From: Zhenpiania hominis
GTDB taxonomy: Bacteria > Bacillota > Clostridia > Peptostreptococcales > Anaerovoracaceae
Length of the DNA stretch: 64,000 bases
Assembly: GCF_014333425.1 (NCBI RefSeq)
Contig: NZ_JACRYT010000012.1
Span: 1-64,000, forward strand
Direction of reading: 5' to 3'
Positions 17,472 through 29,130 of the stretch are shown piece by piece. The notes beneath the pieces are model-generated. The model saw only the letters and a program-made list of their open reading frames with translations, had not been told where the DNA came from and searched no databases. Both the position numbers and the translations under genes were made by a program. Every line of letters begins with the position of its first letter. Position 1 is the first letter of the stretch.

Positions 17472-18302
17472 ATGTTTCAACAATTAACATTACTACATTT
17501 ACTGCATAAAGAATATAACCGCCAGCGTTCTCATCTTCATCGGCTTCACGCGCTGAAAGAAACGCTGCCTGACGGGTATCTCTCACATCGCGGAGAGTAT
17601 GACTACCGAGTAGTCCGGGTCAACGGAAAGCGCGATCAAATTCCGATTTCCCTGAGACTGCCAAATCGGGAACAGCTTATTTACGATTTAAAAACCAAAA
17701 GGTATCTTTCCGAAGCGCTCCCTGTTTTGGAAAGCAACTGCGGGCAATTGGAATCTGCCATTTCCCGTTTTCAGATCTATGATCCCTTCGCAATCGGCAG
17801 TTCCCTGCTTCCCCATTACCAAGAGGACTATGACTGCAGCGCCCTCCTTCTTCCCGGCGACTGTTCACCCCAGCGATGGGCACAGATGGATTACGAAACC
17901 AATACCGCGTTCCTGGAAGCTCGAAAGCATTATTCAGAAGGAGGCCTCCTTACCCGCTCCAAAGCAGAGGCCGACATTGCGACCATGCTGGAAAGAGCAG
18001 ATTTGTCTTTTCATTATGAGCCGCTCATTCGGGTCGGCAACCGCACCTGCGCTCCTGACTTCTGTATTGTCCATCCGATGCATCGTCTGCTTATTTTCTG
18101 GGAACACTTCGGGATGATGGATAATCCCGGATATGCCTATGAAGCGATGAACAAACTGGCAGTTTACGCGGACAGCGGTTATCTTCTGGGGATGAACCTG
18201 ATCATGACCTTTGAAACAAAAGAACATCCGCTCCATTTCGGCCATATCCGGCGCTGCATTGACACCTATCTCAGTCCTCATTCTTCCCGTTTCCCGATCT
18301 GA
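17472..18302 (+). CDS. PD-(D/E)XK nuclease-like protein of unknown role
   Basis: A 276-residue protein. The first 150 residues are charged and rich in His, Arg and Leu, without a known domain. The C-terminal part looks like a PD-(D/E)XK nuclease core: E166 in a helix (SKAEADIATML), HYEPLIRV, then APDF with D196, then LIFWEHFGMMD with E211. The usual Lys is replaced by His212 or is missing. I recall similar proteins in Lachnospiraceae and relatives, without a known role. The start is ATG 17472 with AAGGAGG upstream. It sits alone between two 164-bp repeats and between the hydrogenase operon and its putative regulator, which suggests an insertion. Confidence 0.82.
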   Translation: MFQQLTLLHLLHKEYNRQRSHLHRLHALKETLPDGYLSHRGEYDYRVVRVNGKRDQIPISLRLPNREQLIYDLKTKRYLSEALPVLESNCGQLESAISRFQIYDPFAIGSSLLPHYQEDYDCSALLLPGDCSPQRWAQMDYETNTAFLEARKHYSEGGLLTRSKAEADIATMLERADLSFHYEPLIRVGNRTCAPDFCIVHPMHRLLIFWEHFGMMDNPGYAYEAMNKLAVYADSGYLLGMNLIMTFETKEHPLHFGHIRRCIDTYLSPHSSRFPI

Positions 18303-18324
18303 GCCTTTTAACCGCTTCCCAGTT

Positions 18325-18488
18325 TTGTATCCACTCAGCCTCTATACTACCAAGTGGATACAAAACTTTCCTTTTCACAGGATCGGAGTCTTGGAAATTC
18401 GGTAAATTCGCGTGATTTTCGAAAACTCGAATCCCCAAACCCACAACTTTTGTATCCACTTCACCATTTTTATGGATTCTGGCTACAA
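18325..18488. repeat. 164-bp repeat, copy B, downstream of the nuclease-like gene
   Basis: Direct-orientation partner of the repeat at 17188-17351. Here the first inverted repeat is nearly perfect: TTGTATCCACT against AAGTGGATACAA. It begins 22 bases after the nuclease stop codon. No direct target duplication is obvious outside the copies. Confidence 0.85.
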
Positions 18489-18525
18489 ATACGTTTTTAT
18501 TACATATCCGGGCTCATCTTTTCTC

Positions 18526-18554
18526 TTGTAGAAAAGTGGAAACAATGGTATCAT
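18526..18554 (+). promoter_or_regulatory. Promoter of the TM1266-like gene
   Basis: TTGTAG (18526-18531), 17 bases, TATCAT (18549-18554), about 50 bases before the start codon. Confidence 0.55.
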
Positions 18555-18605
18555 GGATTACAAAGAAGCTGGTTATTGCATATCACACGTTAGGAGGAAC
18601 TCATT

Positions 18606-18851
18606 ATGGAAACAAGAACCGCGTTAATTGGAATCGTCGTTGAGGACATGAATTCTGTAGACAAACTGAATTCAATTTTACATGAATATAAAGACTCGAT
18701 CATCGGACGTATGGGTATCCCGCATCCGTCTAAGGAGCTTTCCATTATCAGCATCGCTATGGAAGCCCCGGCAGATACCATCAGCGCGCTTTCCGGCAAA
18801 TTAGGCGCCCTGCCTGGAATTACAACAAAGACAATTTACGCGAAAGCGTAA
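18606..18851 (+). CDS. Putative [FeFe]-hydrogenase system regulator, TM1266 family
   Basis: An 81-residue protein with the ferredoxin-like ACT/NikR-C type pattern of the TM1266 family: RTALIGIVVEDMNSVDKLNSIL, then IIGRMGIPHP, then LSIISIAMEAPADTISALSGKLG and LPGITTKTIYAK. This family occurs next to [FeFe] hydrogenase and maturation genes and is named a putative regulator from that context. It lacks a DNA-binding domain, so it may act by sensing a ligand and binding a partner. Here it follows hydCBA but is separated by the repeat-flanked nuclease gene. The ribosome site is TAGGAGG. Confidence 0.9.
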   Translation: METRTALIGIVVEDMNSVDKLNSILHEYKDSIIGRMGIPHPSKELSIISIAMEAPADTISALSGKLGALPGITTKTIYAKA

Positions 18852-18906
18852 CATTCTGTTTCGCGCCTTTTCTCAAACGTTGCGCAGAATGCGCACAATA
18901 AAAAAA

Positions 18907-19016
18907 GTGGAAATGACGGAATCAAAGATTCCTATTTCCACATGCTGACCGCAAGGGTCAGCGCATTTAAGGTACTTTCTTTGAAATTCCGGAAATATCG
19001 TTTTAGCGATATTTCC
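18907..19016. repeat. Three consecutive hairpins between convergent genes
   Basis: Hairpin 1 has arms GTGGAAAT-GGAATC (18907-18923) and GATTCC-ATTTCCAC (18927-18941). Hairpin 2 has arms GCTGACC (18944-18950) and GGTCAGC (18956-18962). Hairpin 3 has perfect 10-base arms GGAAATATCG (18991-19000) and CGATATTTCC (19007-19016). Hairpin 1 is preceded by A7 and could terminate minus-strand transcripts. The other two have no T-tract. Confidence 0.75.
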
Positions 19017-19024
19017 TACATTAT

Positions 19025-19066
19025 AAAAAAAGATCTTCTCCACAGATGGGAGAACGATCTTTTTTT
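19025..19066. terminator. Bidirectional terminator of the ATP synthase operon
   Basis: A7GATC-TTCTCC pairs with GGAGAA-GATCT7, so both strands end in T-tracts. It lies 16 bases after the atpC stop and also faces the TM1266-like gene. Confidence 0.9.
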
Positions 19067-19081
19067 GTTTTCCAAATGTGG

Positions 19082-20918
<1,837 letters not shown>

Positions 20919-20923
20919 CTATT

Positions 20924-21790
20924 TTATTTCTGTGCTTCTGAACCTGCCACGATTTCAATAATCTCATCGGTAATTGCCGATTGACGCGCTCTGTTATAAT
21001 AAAGCGACAGATTGCTCAGCATTTCCCTGGCATTGTCCGTAGCGTTTTCCATGGCCATACGCCTTGCCGCGTGTTCGCAGGTGGCGGACTCTACTACAGC
21101 CGCGTAGATCATCATCTCAACATATTTTGGCACCAGATAGTTGAACACTTCTTCCACGGAAGGTTCATATTCCACCATTTTATCCAGTTTCATAATTTCC
21201 GGGTCACGTTCAATGTCAAAGGGGAGCAGCGTTACATTTTTCACTTCCTGCTCCAGACTGCTGATAAACGATGTGTAGATCAGCACCACTTCATCGATCT
21301 CTCCCGAATTATACATTTCAATGATCGGTCGGCTCATTTTCTGGGTTTCCAGGAAAGAGATGCTTTCCGGCGGAGCCAGATATTCGCTGTAAATATCATA
21401 TCCCCGTTTTTCAAAGTATTCTTTCCCCTTGGTCCCAATCGCGACAATCACCGGTTTTTCCCAATCCGCCAGAATTTCTCGTTCCGCCTCCTTAATCACA
21501 TTGGAATTAAACCCGCCGCAAAGTCCCTTACAGCTGGTCACAATAATATAACAAGTCGTCTTTATCTCACGGTTTCCCAAAAGATAATGCTGGGGCACAT
21601 CGCTGCTGTTATTGAAAATTTCGGCAATGGAATGGGTAATATAATGAAAGTTTTCATTTGTCTTTTCAAAGGTGGCTTTGGCCCTCCTCAGTTTACCGGC
21701 GGACACCAGTTTCATAGCGTTTGTAATATGCTCCGTGCTGGTAACACTCTTGATACGCCGCTTTATATCCTGCATGTTGCTAGCTGCCAT
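20924..21790 (-). CDS. atpG: ATP synthase gamma subunit
   Basis: The rotating central-stalk subunit (288 residues). N-terminal helix DIKRRIKSVTSTEHITNAMKLV (in part), the central TSCKGLCGGFNSNV motif and the C-terminal helix with RMAMENATDNAREM and RARQSAITDEI are all typical. It lies between atpA and atpD, 46 bases after atpA. Confidence 0.97.
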   Translation of the reverse strand: MAASNMQDIKRRIKSVTSTEHITNAMKLVSAGKLRRAKATFEKTNENFHYITHSIAEIFNNSSDVPQHYLLGNREIKTTCYIIVTSCKGLCGGFNSNVIKEAEREILADWEKPVIVAIGTKGKEYFEKRGYDIYSEYLAPPESISFLETQKMSRPIIEMYNSGEIDEVVLIYTSFISSLEQEVKNVTLLPFDIERDPEIMKLDKMVEYEPSVEEVFNYLVPKYVEMMIYAAVVESATCEHAARRMAMENATDNAREMLSNLSLYYNRARQSAITDEIIEIVAGSEAQK

Positions 21791-21836
21791 TGCCTCACCT
21801 CCCTTTTCTCTGATACACGGCTGTACGGCTCCCGGC

Positions 21837-23372
<1,536 letters not shown>

Positions 23373-23906
23373 TTAGATTATTTTGCTTCCCAGATCCTCA
23401 AAACGCTTTCGTATGGAAGCATCGATAATACGACCGTCTATCAGGATCTTTACACCCCCGATCAGCTTTGGATCTAATTTATTTTCCAACTTCGTATTTT
23501 CTTTTAGAAGCGCCGAGGTTTCTTCCTCAAATTTGGCAAGCTGCTCCGGTTTGAGCGGCTGAACCGAATAAATCGTTCCCACCGCTACACCTTCTTTGCG
23601 GTTGACGAATTCTTTAAATGCTTTCACGATTTTAGGGAAGTGATAGGTTCTTCCTTTATCTATCAAAATATAGAGAAGGTTTAACAGTTCCCTGCTGATC
23701 CTTCCTTCAAAAACATTTTTTAAAACCTCTTTTTTTTCTTTGGCAGAGATCCCCGGATAGTTAAAAAAGTCATAGAAATCAGGTTCCTGTTTGAATATTT
23801 CAAGAACCTGTTCCGATTCCTCTAAAATCAGGTCTTCCTTTCCGGCTTCACTGGCAGCCTGAAATAAGGCGCTGCCATAAGTTGTAGCAATCGTTAATTC
23901 TGCCAT
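23373..23906 (-). CDS. atpH: ATP synthase delta subunit
   Basis: The stator subunit joining F1 to the b subunits (177 residues). It has the N-terminal helical bundle (TYGSALFQAASEAGK) and the C-terminal motif NKLDPKLIGGVKILIDGRIIDAS (in part) ending SIRKRFEDLGSKII. It overlaps atpF by 13 bases. Confidence 0.95.
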   Translation of the reverse strand: MAELTIATTYGSALFQAASEAGKEDLILEESEQVLEIFKQEPDFYDFFNYPGISAKEKKEVLKNVFEGRISRELLNLLYILIDKGRTYHFPKIVKAFKEFVNRKEGVAVGTIYSVQPLKPEQLAKFEEETSALLKENTKLENKLDPKLIGGVKILIDGRIIDASIRKRFEDLGSKII

Positions 23907-24400
23907 TGTCTCTTACCTGCCTGTTCGATGATCTCGTCTACAATCTGATCCTGTCCTACCTGCGCGATGCTCCGCTCTACAATCTTTTCAGCGGCAAGCA
24001 GCGCCAGCGTGGCAACCTGCTGCTTCATTTCTTCCAAAGCTTTCTGTTTTTCCAGTTCAACCTGCCGCTCCGCGGCAACAATAATGGAATTCGCTTTCGA
24101 ATGAGCTTCCTCTATGATTTCATCCGCCTGCTTCTCTGCCCGCTCTTTCGCTTCTTTGATAATCTCGCGCCCTTGCTCTTCCAGTTTCACAATCTGCCGA
24201 TCATAATTTTCCATCTTTTCATCGGCCCTGCGGTTAATTAACTCCGCGTTATCAAGGGCATCCTGGATGGATTGTTTTCTTGTTTCCAGCATGTTCAAAA
24301 AAGGTCTGTACAGAAACTTCGTCAGCAGTCCTACCAAGATCAGAAAATTGATTACATAAAATACAAATTCTGTCAAACTAAGCCCTAAAGCTTCAACCAT
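23894..24400 (-). CDS. atpF: ATP synthase b subunit
   Basis: The peripheral-stalk subunit (168 residues). One N-terminal membrane helix (residues about 8-28, FVFYVINFLILVGLLTKFLY) is followed by a long charged coiled coil with KQSIQDALDNAE and AKERAEKQADEIIEEA. It lies between atpE (79-base gap) and atpH (13-base overlap). Confidence 0.96.
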   Translation of the reverse strand: MVEALGLSLTEFVFYVINFLILVGLLTKFLYRPFLNMLETRKQSIQDALDNAELINRRADEKMENYDRQIVKLEEQGREIIKEAKERAEKQADEIIEEAHSKANSIIVAAERQVELEKQKALEEMKQQVATLALLAAEKIVERSIAQVGQDQIVDEIIEQAGKRQWQN

Positions 24401-24479
24401 CGGCTCACCTCCCTTTGCATAACTGATTTTGTTTCCCGTCCGCGTTCAACCGAAGCTTTCAGGAAACAGCCGCTTCCTG

Positions 24480-24704
<225 letters not shown>

Positions 24705-24818
24705 TCATTCTCCTTTCAGCTTTCAAAATTAGTAAATTATCTATCTTTTTTCAGCGAAACAGTGTTACTGTCCGCGTAGAAACATATAAAGTGCATCTCT
24801 TTATTCCTCCGGCGCTTT

Positions 24819-25499
24819 TTAGGCCGGAGCTTCCAGCCTCTCCTCATCTTCCGGAAGCGCTTCTTTAATATAAATCGCCGCAAGCAGCGAGAATACCAGC
24901 GCCTGTATCAGACCCATCAGAACGCTCAATGCCTGCATGACAACCGGAAGGCCAATCGGAATTAAATCGAAAAAGGAAGCCGTTACAGTTTCCTCGCCAT
25001 ATATATTTCCGTAAAGTCGCAGTGTCAGCGATACCGGCTTTATCAGATCTTCCAGAATCATTAACGGGAACAGGAACGCAAAAGGCTGAAACCAGTGTTT
25101 ATAATAACGGACGCCATGATGGCTCCGGATTCCCGAAATCTGGATCATAACAAAAACAATAATTGCCATCGCTGCCGTACAGTTAATCGAACTGGTCGGC
25201 GCCGTCAAGCCGGGGACATGCCCGGAAGCCGGAAGCAGTCCGGAATAGTTACAAACCAAAATGTAAATAAACAGCGTCGCGATCAGAGGAAAATACCTTT
25301 TGCACGTGCGTTCCCCCATAATATCTCCGAAAAAGCGGTACAGGCTCTCAATCGCCCATTCCGCGAAATTCTGCAAACCGGACGGAACCGTCTGTAGGCG
25401 TCTTCCCGCTATGATAGAAAGCACGCACAGCACAATTGTAATCGCCGCGCTGGTAATCATTCCATTTGAAATTCCCAGCGAATTTAAAGTCTCAATCAT
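24819..25499 (-). CDS. atpB: ATP synthase a subunit
   Basis: The stator membrane subunit with the ion half-channels. Several hydrophobic helices are seen, with the essential Arg in LTLRLYGNIYGEE, a segment LLPASGHVPGLTAPTSSIN and a C-terminal helix rich in Ala and Leu ending in an acidic tail. I start at ATG 25499 (MIETLNSLG) as AAGGAG lies upstream (13 bases, rather long); the frame to 25547 reads back into atpI. About 226 residues. Confidence 0.94.
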   Translation of the reverse strand: MIETLNSLGISNGMITSAAITIVLCVLSIIAGRRLQTVPSGLQNFAEWAIESLYRFFGDIMGERTCKRYFPLIATLFIYILVCNYSGLLPASGHVPGLTAPTSSINCTAAMAIIVFVMIQISGIRSHHGVRYYKHWFQPFAFLFPLMILEDLIKPVSLTLRLYGNIYGEETVTASFFDLIPIGLPVVMQALSVLMGLIQALVFSLLAAIYIKEALPEDEERLEAPA

Positions 25500-25500
25500 A

Positions 25501-25830
25501 TCATTGTTCACGCTCCTTTCCCTTACGTTCCTGTCGTTTCTGTTCAAAAGCCAGAACTTTGTTCATGGTTGCAAGTGCCACCGCTGTTCCTACCAGAAAC
25601 GCGATTCCATTGAAAGGAAGGATGTCTCTTGAAAAAAAAGCGGCTGCCAGCACCAGGAGGTTCACAGCATAACTGATAAACGATCTGGTATACAGGCTGC
25701 CCAAGTTCTCTGGTCCTGCATGTTCCGAAGCGCTCTCCCGCAGATATCTCCGCCAGATAAACAGATTTTTAAGCTGTCCCATAATGCCTCCGAAGACGAG
25801 TCCTGCGATTACGCCCAACGCATAAGTCAA
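25501..25830 (-). CDS. atpI: ATP synthase-associated protein AtpI
   Basis: A small membrane protein at the head of the operon. Four hydrophobic segments are seen: ALGVIAGLVFGGIMGQL, then SYAVNLLVLAAAFF, then FNGIAFLVGTAVALATM and a weaker one, with a basic C terminus. AtpI helps assemble the c ring or carries Mg2+ in some species. Two TTG starts are possible; I prefer the one at 25830 because AGGTGG lies 7 bases upstream. The longer start at 25860 would add ten residues. Confidence 0.78.
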   Translation of the reverse strand: MTYALGVIAGLVFGGIMGQLKNLFIWRRYLRESASEHAGPENLGSLYTRSFISYAVNLLVLAAAFFSRDILPFNGIAFLVGTAVALATMNKVLAFEQKRQERKGKEREQ

Positions 25831-25933
25831 TTCCTGCCACCTCTCCTCTGCCAAATACAACTTTTTATTTACAGCCCGCTCCTACCAGCCAGACTGCCCT
25901 CATCAAGTTGTAACTTTTTTGTTATTACCCTAT

Positions 25934-25961
25934 ATTATAAACGATTTCTTTTAAATGTAAA
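25934..25961 (-). promoter_or_regulatory. Promoter of the ATP synthase operon
   Basis: On the minus strand TTTACA (25956-25961), 16 bases, TATAAT (25934-25939), about 100 bases before atpI. Confidence 0.72.
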
Positions 25962-26227
25962 GAATCAAAAATAAAGACTCTAAGAAATCTTTCTCGCCTT
26001 GTCCCTTTTAAGGTATAAATCGAAATTCCATTGAAATTTAAACATTTTTCGACACATTTTACAGCTATGCCCCTGATATTCCCCTAAAGGGGAAACTCTC
26101 TAAATTTTCTATCAATTTGTCTTTTTTTCCTTGTCATCTACAACTAATTTGCTGTATTTTTTAAATATTTTTAGAATCCCAAAACTCCCTTAATATGCCT
26201 GACCTTGCTTGCAATGTTCAGCGCATC
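25962..26227. other. AT-rich intergenic region upstream of the atp promoter
   Basis: No gene is seen. A small perfect hairpin TTCCCC-TAAA-GGGGAA lies at 26079-26094. The region also holds the downstream end of the Fic-like gene, without an obvious T-tailed terminator. Confidence 0.5.
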
Positions 26228-26968
26228 TTATTGTTCGTCCCCTTTTCCATACACATCTTCATCATGTTCAACGATCTGCAGGACTTGTATCATTTTATTA
26301 TACTCAGCCCGCTCCAAACCCCAGAAAAAAATCGCGTCATCGTTATCTTTTAAACATTCCGTCATGGTCTTTCGGTATTCTTCCCGGTTGTATCCAAGGG
26401 CCACGGGGAAAAATCCTTTTTCCTCCAAATAATAGTTCATCGCCAGCCTTGCCATGGCTCCGCTATATTCTTCAAATGGATAGAGCCGCAAGATGCCGCA
26501 GTGAATCGCGGCCGCGCGGCGCATCTCGTTTGCTCCGATCCGGTAAGCTTCCCGAAACAGTTTTTCAATTCCGCTTTCAATATCTTCATGATATGGCGGA
26601 ACGTACTTCCATTCCTGGACAAATGGTTCCGACTTGCGAAATCCGGAATCCTTTCCCATAAGGGAACTGTAAAATTTAAGCAGGAGCGTTTTGTCCAGAC
26701 TACATTTCAGCGTCAGACAGTCCCGCATCAGTTCTAATGTATTCATATAATTTTTAATAAACACACAATCTTTTAAAGACGCCTCCCGTGGGATATCCCC
26801 TGCCATAATTCCTTCCACTTCTTTTTTGGAAAGCTCCGTACCGTCCAGTTCCATGCTTCCGTATATGTAATCCATTTCATTCAGGCGCTTCAGCGTTCTG
26901 CTGGTTTCTCTTCTGAACGGTTTGCGCAGCCCCAGATCGATCTTCAGTTTTACTAATTCCTTATACAT
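26228..26968 (-). CDS. Degenerate Fic-domain protein
   Basis: A 246-residue protein with the layout of Fic proteins. An N-terminal IYGSMELDGTELSKKEV resembles the inhibitory helix segment (S-x-x-x-E-G/N), here with Asp42. Later AIHCGILRLYPFEEYSGAMARLAMNYYL corresponds to the Fic core HPFxxGNGRxxR, but His is Tyr163, and G-N-G-R reads Y-S-G-A. The catalytic His and phosphate-binding residues of AMP-transferring Fic enzymes are therefore lost. The rest of the fold looks intact and has no stop, so it may have a binding or altered role. ATG 26968 has AGGAGG upstream. Single gene, divergent from the MgtC-like gene. Confidence 0.78.
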   Translation of the reverse strand: MYKELVKLKIDLGLRKPFRRETSRTLKRLNEMDYIYGSMELDGTELSKKEVEGIMAGDIPREASLKDCVFIKNYMNTLELMRDCLTLKCSLDKTLLLKFYSSLMGKDSGFRKSEPFVQEWKYVPPYHEDIESGIEKLFREAYRIGANEMRRAAAIHCGILRLYPFEEYSGAMARLAMNYYLEEKGFFPVALGYNREEYRKTMTECLKDNDDAIFFWGLERAEYNKMIQVLQIVEHDEDVYGKGDEQ

Positions 26969-27085
26969 GAAAATCCTCCTATGCTCTATTTCTACAGTTT
27001 AACACAGAATCTGAAATTTCGCCAGAAAACCCCGTTTTTTCTCACTTCTTCCTGATAAAACCCGGAAAGCTCCTATTTTCCGCTC

Positions 27086-27114
27086 TTGCCCCAAACCGGT
27101 ATTGCGCATATAAT
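27086..27114 (+). promoter_or_regulatory. Promoter of the MgtC-like gene
   Basis: TTGCCC (27086-27091), 17 bases, TATAAT (27109-27114), 20 bases before the start codon. Confidence 0.7.
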
Positions 27115-27133
27115 AAAAGCAAAAAGGAGCTAA

Positions 27134-27826
27134 ATGATGATTTCCTTACCGGATATCTTTTATGATGTAAATTTATTCTCAACCGCTCTGCGTCTTGTTC
27201 TTGCCGTCATATTCGGCGGTATTATCGGGCTGGAGCGGGGTGCCAACCGCCACCCCGCCGGGTTCCGTACGCATATTCTCGTCTGCGTCGGTTCCGCTCT
27301 TGCCATGCTTACAAACGCGTATCTCTGCCAGACATACGGAACCGGGGATCCTGCCCGTCTCGGCGCGCAGGTTATAACCGGCGTCGGTTTTCTGGGTGTC
27401 GGCACGATCCTGGTTACCGGAAGGCACAAGATAAAAGGACTCACGACCGCCGCGGGGCTTTGGGCTTCGGCCTGCCTTGGCCTGGCTCTCGGAATCGGAT
27501 TTTATTCCGGCGCGGTAGTCGCCGCCGTCGTAATTTTCGCCAGCCTCGCTTTGCTCCCAAAGGTGGAAAACCATTTTTACAAAAAGTCCCATGCCATCGA
27601 CCTTTACATTGAAATTGATTCCGTCGAGCACTTCCGCGCTTTTATCCGGCATGTCCGCTCCATTGACGCCGCTTTTTATGAAACGCATCTGAGCCAGGCG
27701 AATCCGATCATGCAAGAAGGAATCGCTTTTCACCTCTCCATGATTCTCCCCAAAGGGATCTCCCATAATCAGGCAGTAGAGGAATTTGGAAATTTTGAAG
27801 GAGTCTATCTGATCGAAGAAATATAA
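27134..27826 (+). CDS. MgtC/SapB-family membrane protein
   Basis: A 230-residue protein with four to five membrane helices in the first 145 residues and a soluble C-terminal domain. The family signature is clear: GGIIGLERGANRHPAGFRTH, then GVGFLGVGTILVTGRHKIKGLTTAAGLWASA (in part). MgtC proteins act at the inner membrane in Mg2+ limitation and, in pathogens, in acid stress and ATP synthase control. The C-terminal ACT-like part (about 150-230) is as in longer family members. Start at ATG 27134; the next codon is also ATG and is equally possible. Confidence 0.9.
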   Translation: MMISLPDIFYDVNLFSTALRLVLAVIFGGIIGLERGANRHPAGFRTHILVCVGSALAMLTNAYLCQTYGTGDPARLGAQVITGVGFLGVGTILVTGRHKIKGLTTAAGLWASACLGLALGIGFYSGAVVAAVVIFASLALLPKVENHFYKKSHAIDLYIEIDSVEHFRAFIRHVRSIDAAFYETHLSQANPIMQEGIAFHLSMILPKGISHNQAVEEFGNFEGVYLIEEI

Positions 27827-27845
27827 CAACATCTGTCTACGAAAA

Positions 27846-27868
27846 ATCCGCCCCTGCTTGGGGCGGAT
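27846..27868 (-). terminator. Hairpin between convergent genes
   Basis: ATCCGCCCC and its perfect complement with a 5-base loop. The T-tract is on the minus strand, so it mainly ends the MoaA-like gene; on the plus strand it follows the MgtC-like gene by 19 bases. Confidence 0.8.
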
Positions 27869-27901
27869 CCATTAAAAAGTGTGCGTTTCCGCTATGTCTT
27901 T

Positions 27902-28468
27902 TTATTCACAATCCTTCAAAAATCCAATTTTTCCAATCGCTGCCGCGTATTTAAACATGTCCACATCGCCGAAATCCCCTTCTACCGGGCGAAGCCTCAG
28001 CTTTGCCTTGATTTCCTCATAGGGCATGGTTGGCAGAAATACAATCTCGTAATCATGCTGAAAGGTCAGCTGCACAAAATCCAGAATTTCATCATCGCTG
28101 AATCCTTTTTCTAAAGAAACCTGAAGCCGCACTTTCAGCCGCTGATCAACCGCTTTGTTGATCCCTTCCACCACCGGCTCCAGCTGCATGCCGTCATGGG
28201 ATCTTTTATAGCGTGTGTACCGCATGGTATTGACATTGATCATCACGCCGGTCAGCCCGGCCTTTTTTAATTTTTCCGCCATCGCTGAAAGTTCCTGCCC
28301 GTCGGTCTCAATCAAAATTTCTTCATTCTGAAGCTTACGGACGATATCAATGATCCCGGTCCGCTTCAGAGGCTCTTTTCCTGCCAGAACGACACGTTTC
28401 TGTCCCTCTGCCTGTTTGAGGATTTCCTCTTTTGACGGTACTGTCGCGTCTTTGAATTCAATTCTCAT
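27902..28468 (-). CDS. MoaA-like protein lacking the radical SAM cysteines
   Basis: About 188 residues. The order of segments follows a MoaA-type radical SAM barrel: GKEPLKRTGIIDIVRKLQ (compare GGEPLLR), LIETDGQEL, KKAGLTGVMINVNTM, a GI-KA segment, KGFSDDEILDFV and VFLPTMPYEEIK. However, the N-terminal C-x3-C-x2-C motif is absent, and the only Cys is near the C-terminal end. It cannot hold the SAM-cleaving cluster in the usual way. I use ATG 28468 with GGGAGG upstream; the TTG at 28495 has no site. Function unknown. Confidence 0.7.
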   Translation of the reverse strand: MRIEFKDATVPSKEEILKQAEGQKRVVLAGKEPLKRTGIIDIVRKLQNEEILIETDGQELSAMAEKLKKAGLTGVMINVNTMRYTRYKRSHDGMQLEPVVEGINKAVDQRLKVRLQVSLEKGFSDDEILDFVQLTFQHDYEIVFLPTMPYEEIKAKLRLRPVEGDFGDVDMFKYAAAIGKIGFLKDCE

Positions 28469-28581
28469 TTTTTCTGTTTCCTCCCGCTTGTCCAAGTCGA
28501 AATTATTTTACCTTATCCTTCCGCTCTAGTCAACACGCCTGTCCTGTGTTACAATGCTTTTACCAAAGGAGGCCCATTGTT

Positions 28582-29130
28582 ATGAAAATTTTTGTCATCA
28601 GTGATACCCATGGAAGAACCGAAAAAGCGGAAGAAGTATGGAACAGACTGACGGATGTGGACCTGGTTCTTCATCTTGGCGATTATGAGAAAGACGCTCA
28701 GCGGCTCGCTCAAATCTTCGGAGTGGAGGTCATCGGAGTAAAAGGAAATATGGACGGATCTTACAGCAGAGAAGATTACCGCATTGTGGATACGGAATAT
28801 GGCAAACTCCTGCTGACCCACGGACACATGGATCAGGTCAAAATCAGCCCTCTTAATCTGCTTTACCGCGCGCAGGAACTCGGCTGCCGCGCCGTTTTAT
28901 TCGGACACACCCATATTCCGTTTTATGAGGAAGAAAGCGGGATCTATCTTGTCAATCCGGGAAGTCTCTCCCAGCCCCGGGACGGAAGCGAAGGCTCTTA
29001 CGCGATTCTACACACCTCTGAAAAAGAATTCCATTGCGCCATTGTTTACTATTCCAGTCTCCATGGCGGAAAAAAGCCGCCTCAAACGAGACGGCTCAGA
29101 AATATGCTCAATTACAGCGACCGGTTTTAA
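28582..29130 (+). CDS. YfcE/MJ0936-type metallophosphoesterase
   Basis: A 182-residue calcineurin-like phosphoesterase. Metal-binding motifs are SDTHG, LGDYEKD, KGNMD, THGH and GHTH. NPGSLSQPRDG is the C-terminal family motif. Members hydrolyse phosphodiesters with Mn2+; substrates are usually unknown. Start at ATG 28582 (MKIFVISDTHG), with AAAGGAGG upstream; the longer frame has no site. The C-terminal 20 residues read into two hairpins and are probably not part of the fold. Confidence 0.9.
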   Translation: MKIFVISDTHGRTEKAEEVWNRLTDVDLVLHLGDYEKDAQRLAQIFGVEVIGVKGNMDGSYSREDYRIVDTEYGKLLLTHGHMDQVKISPLNLLYRAQELGCRAVLFGHTHIPFYEEESGIYLVNPGSLSQPRDGSEGSYAILHTSEKEFHCAIVYYSSLHGGKKPPQTRRLRNMLNYSDRF

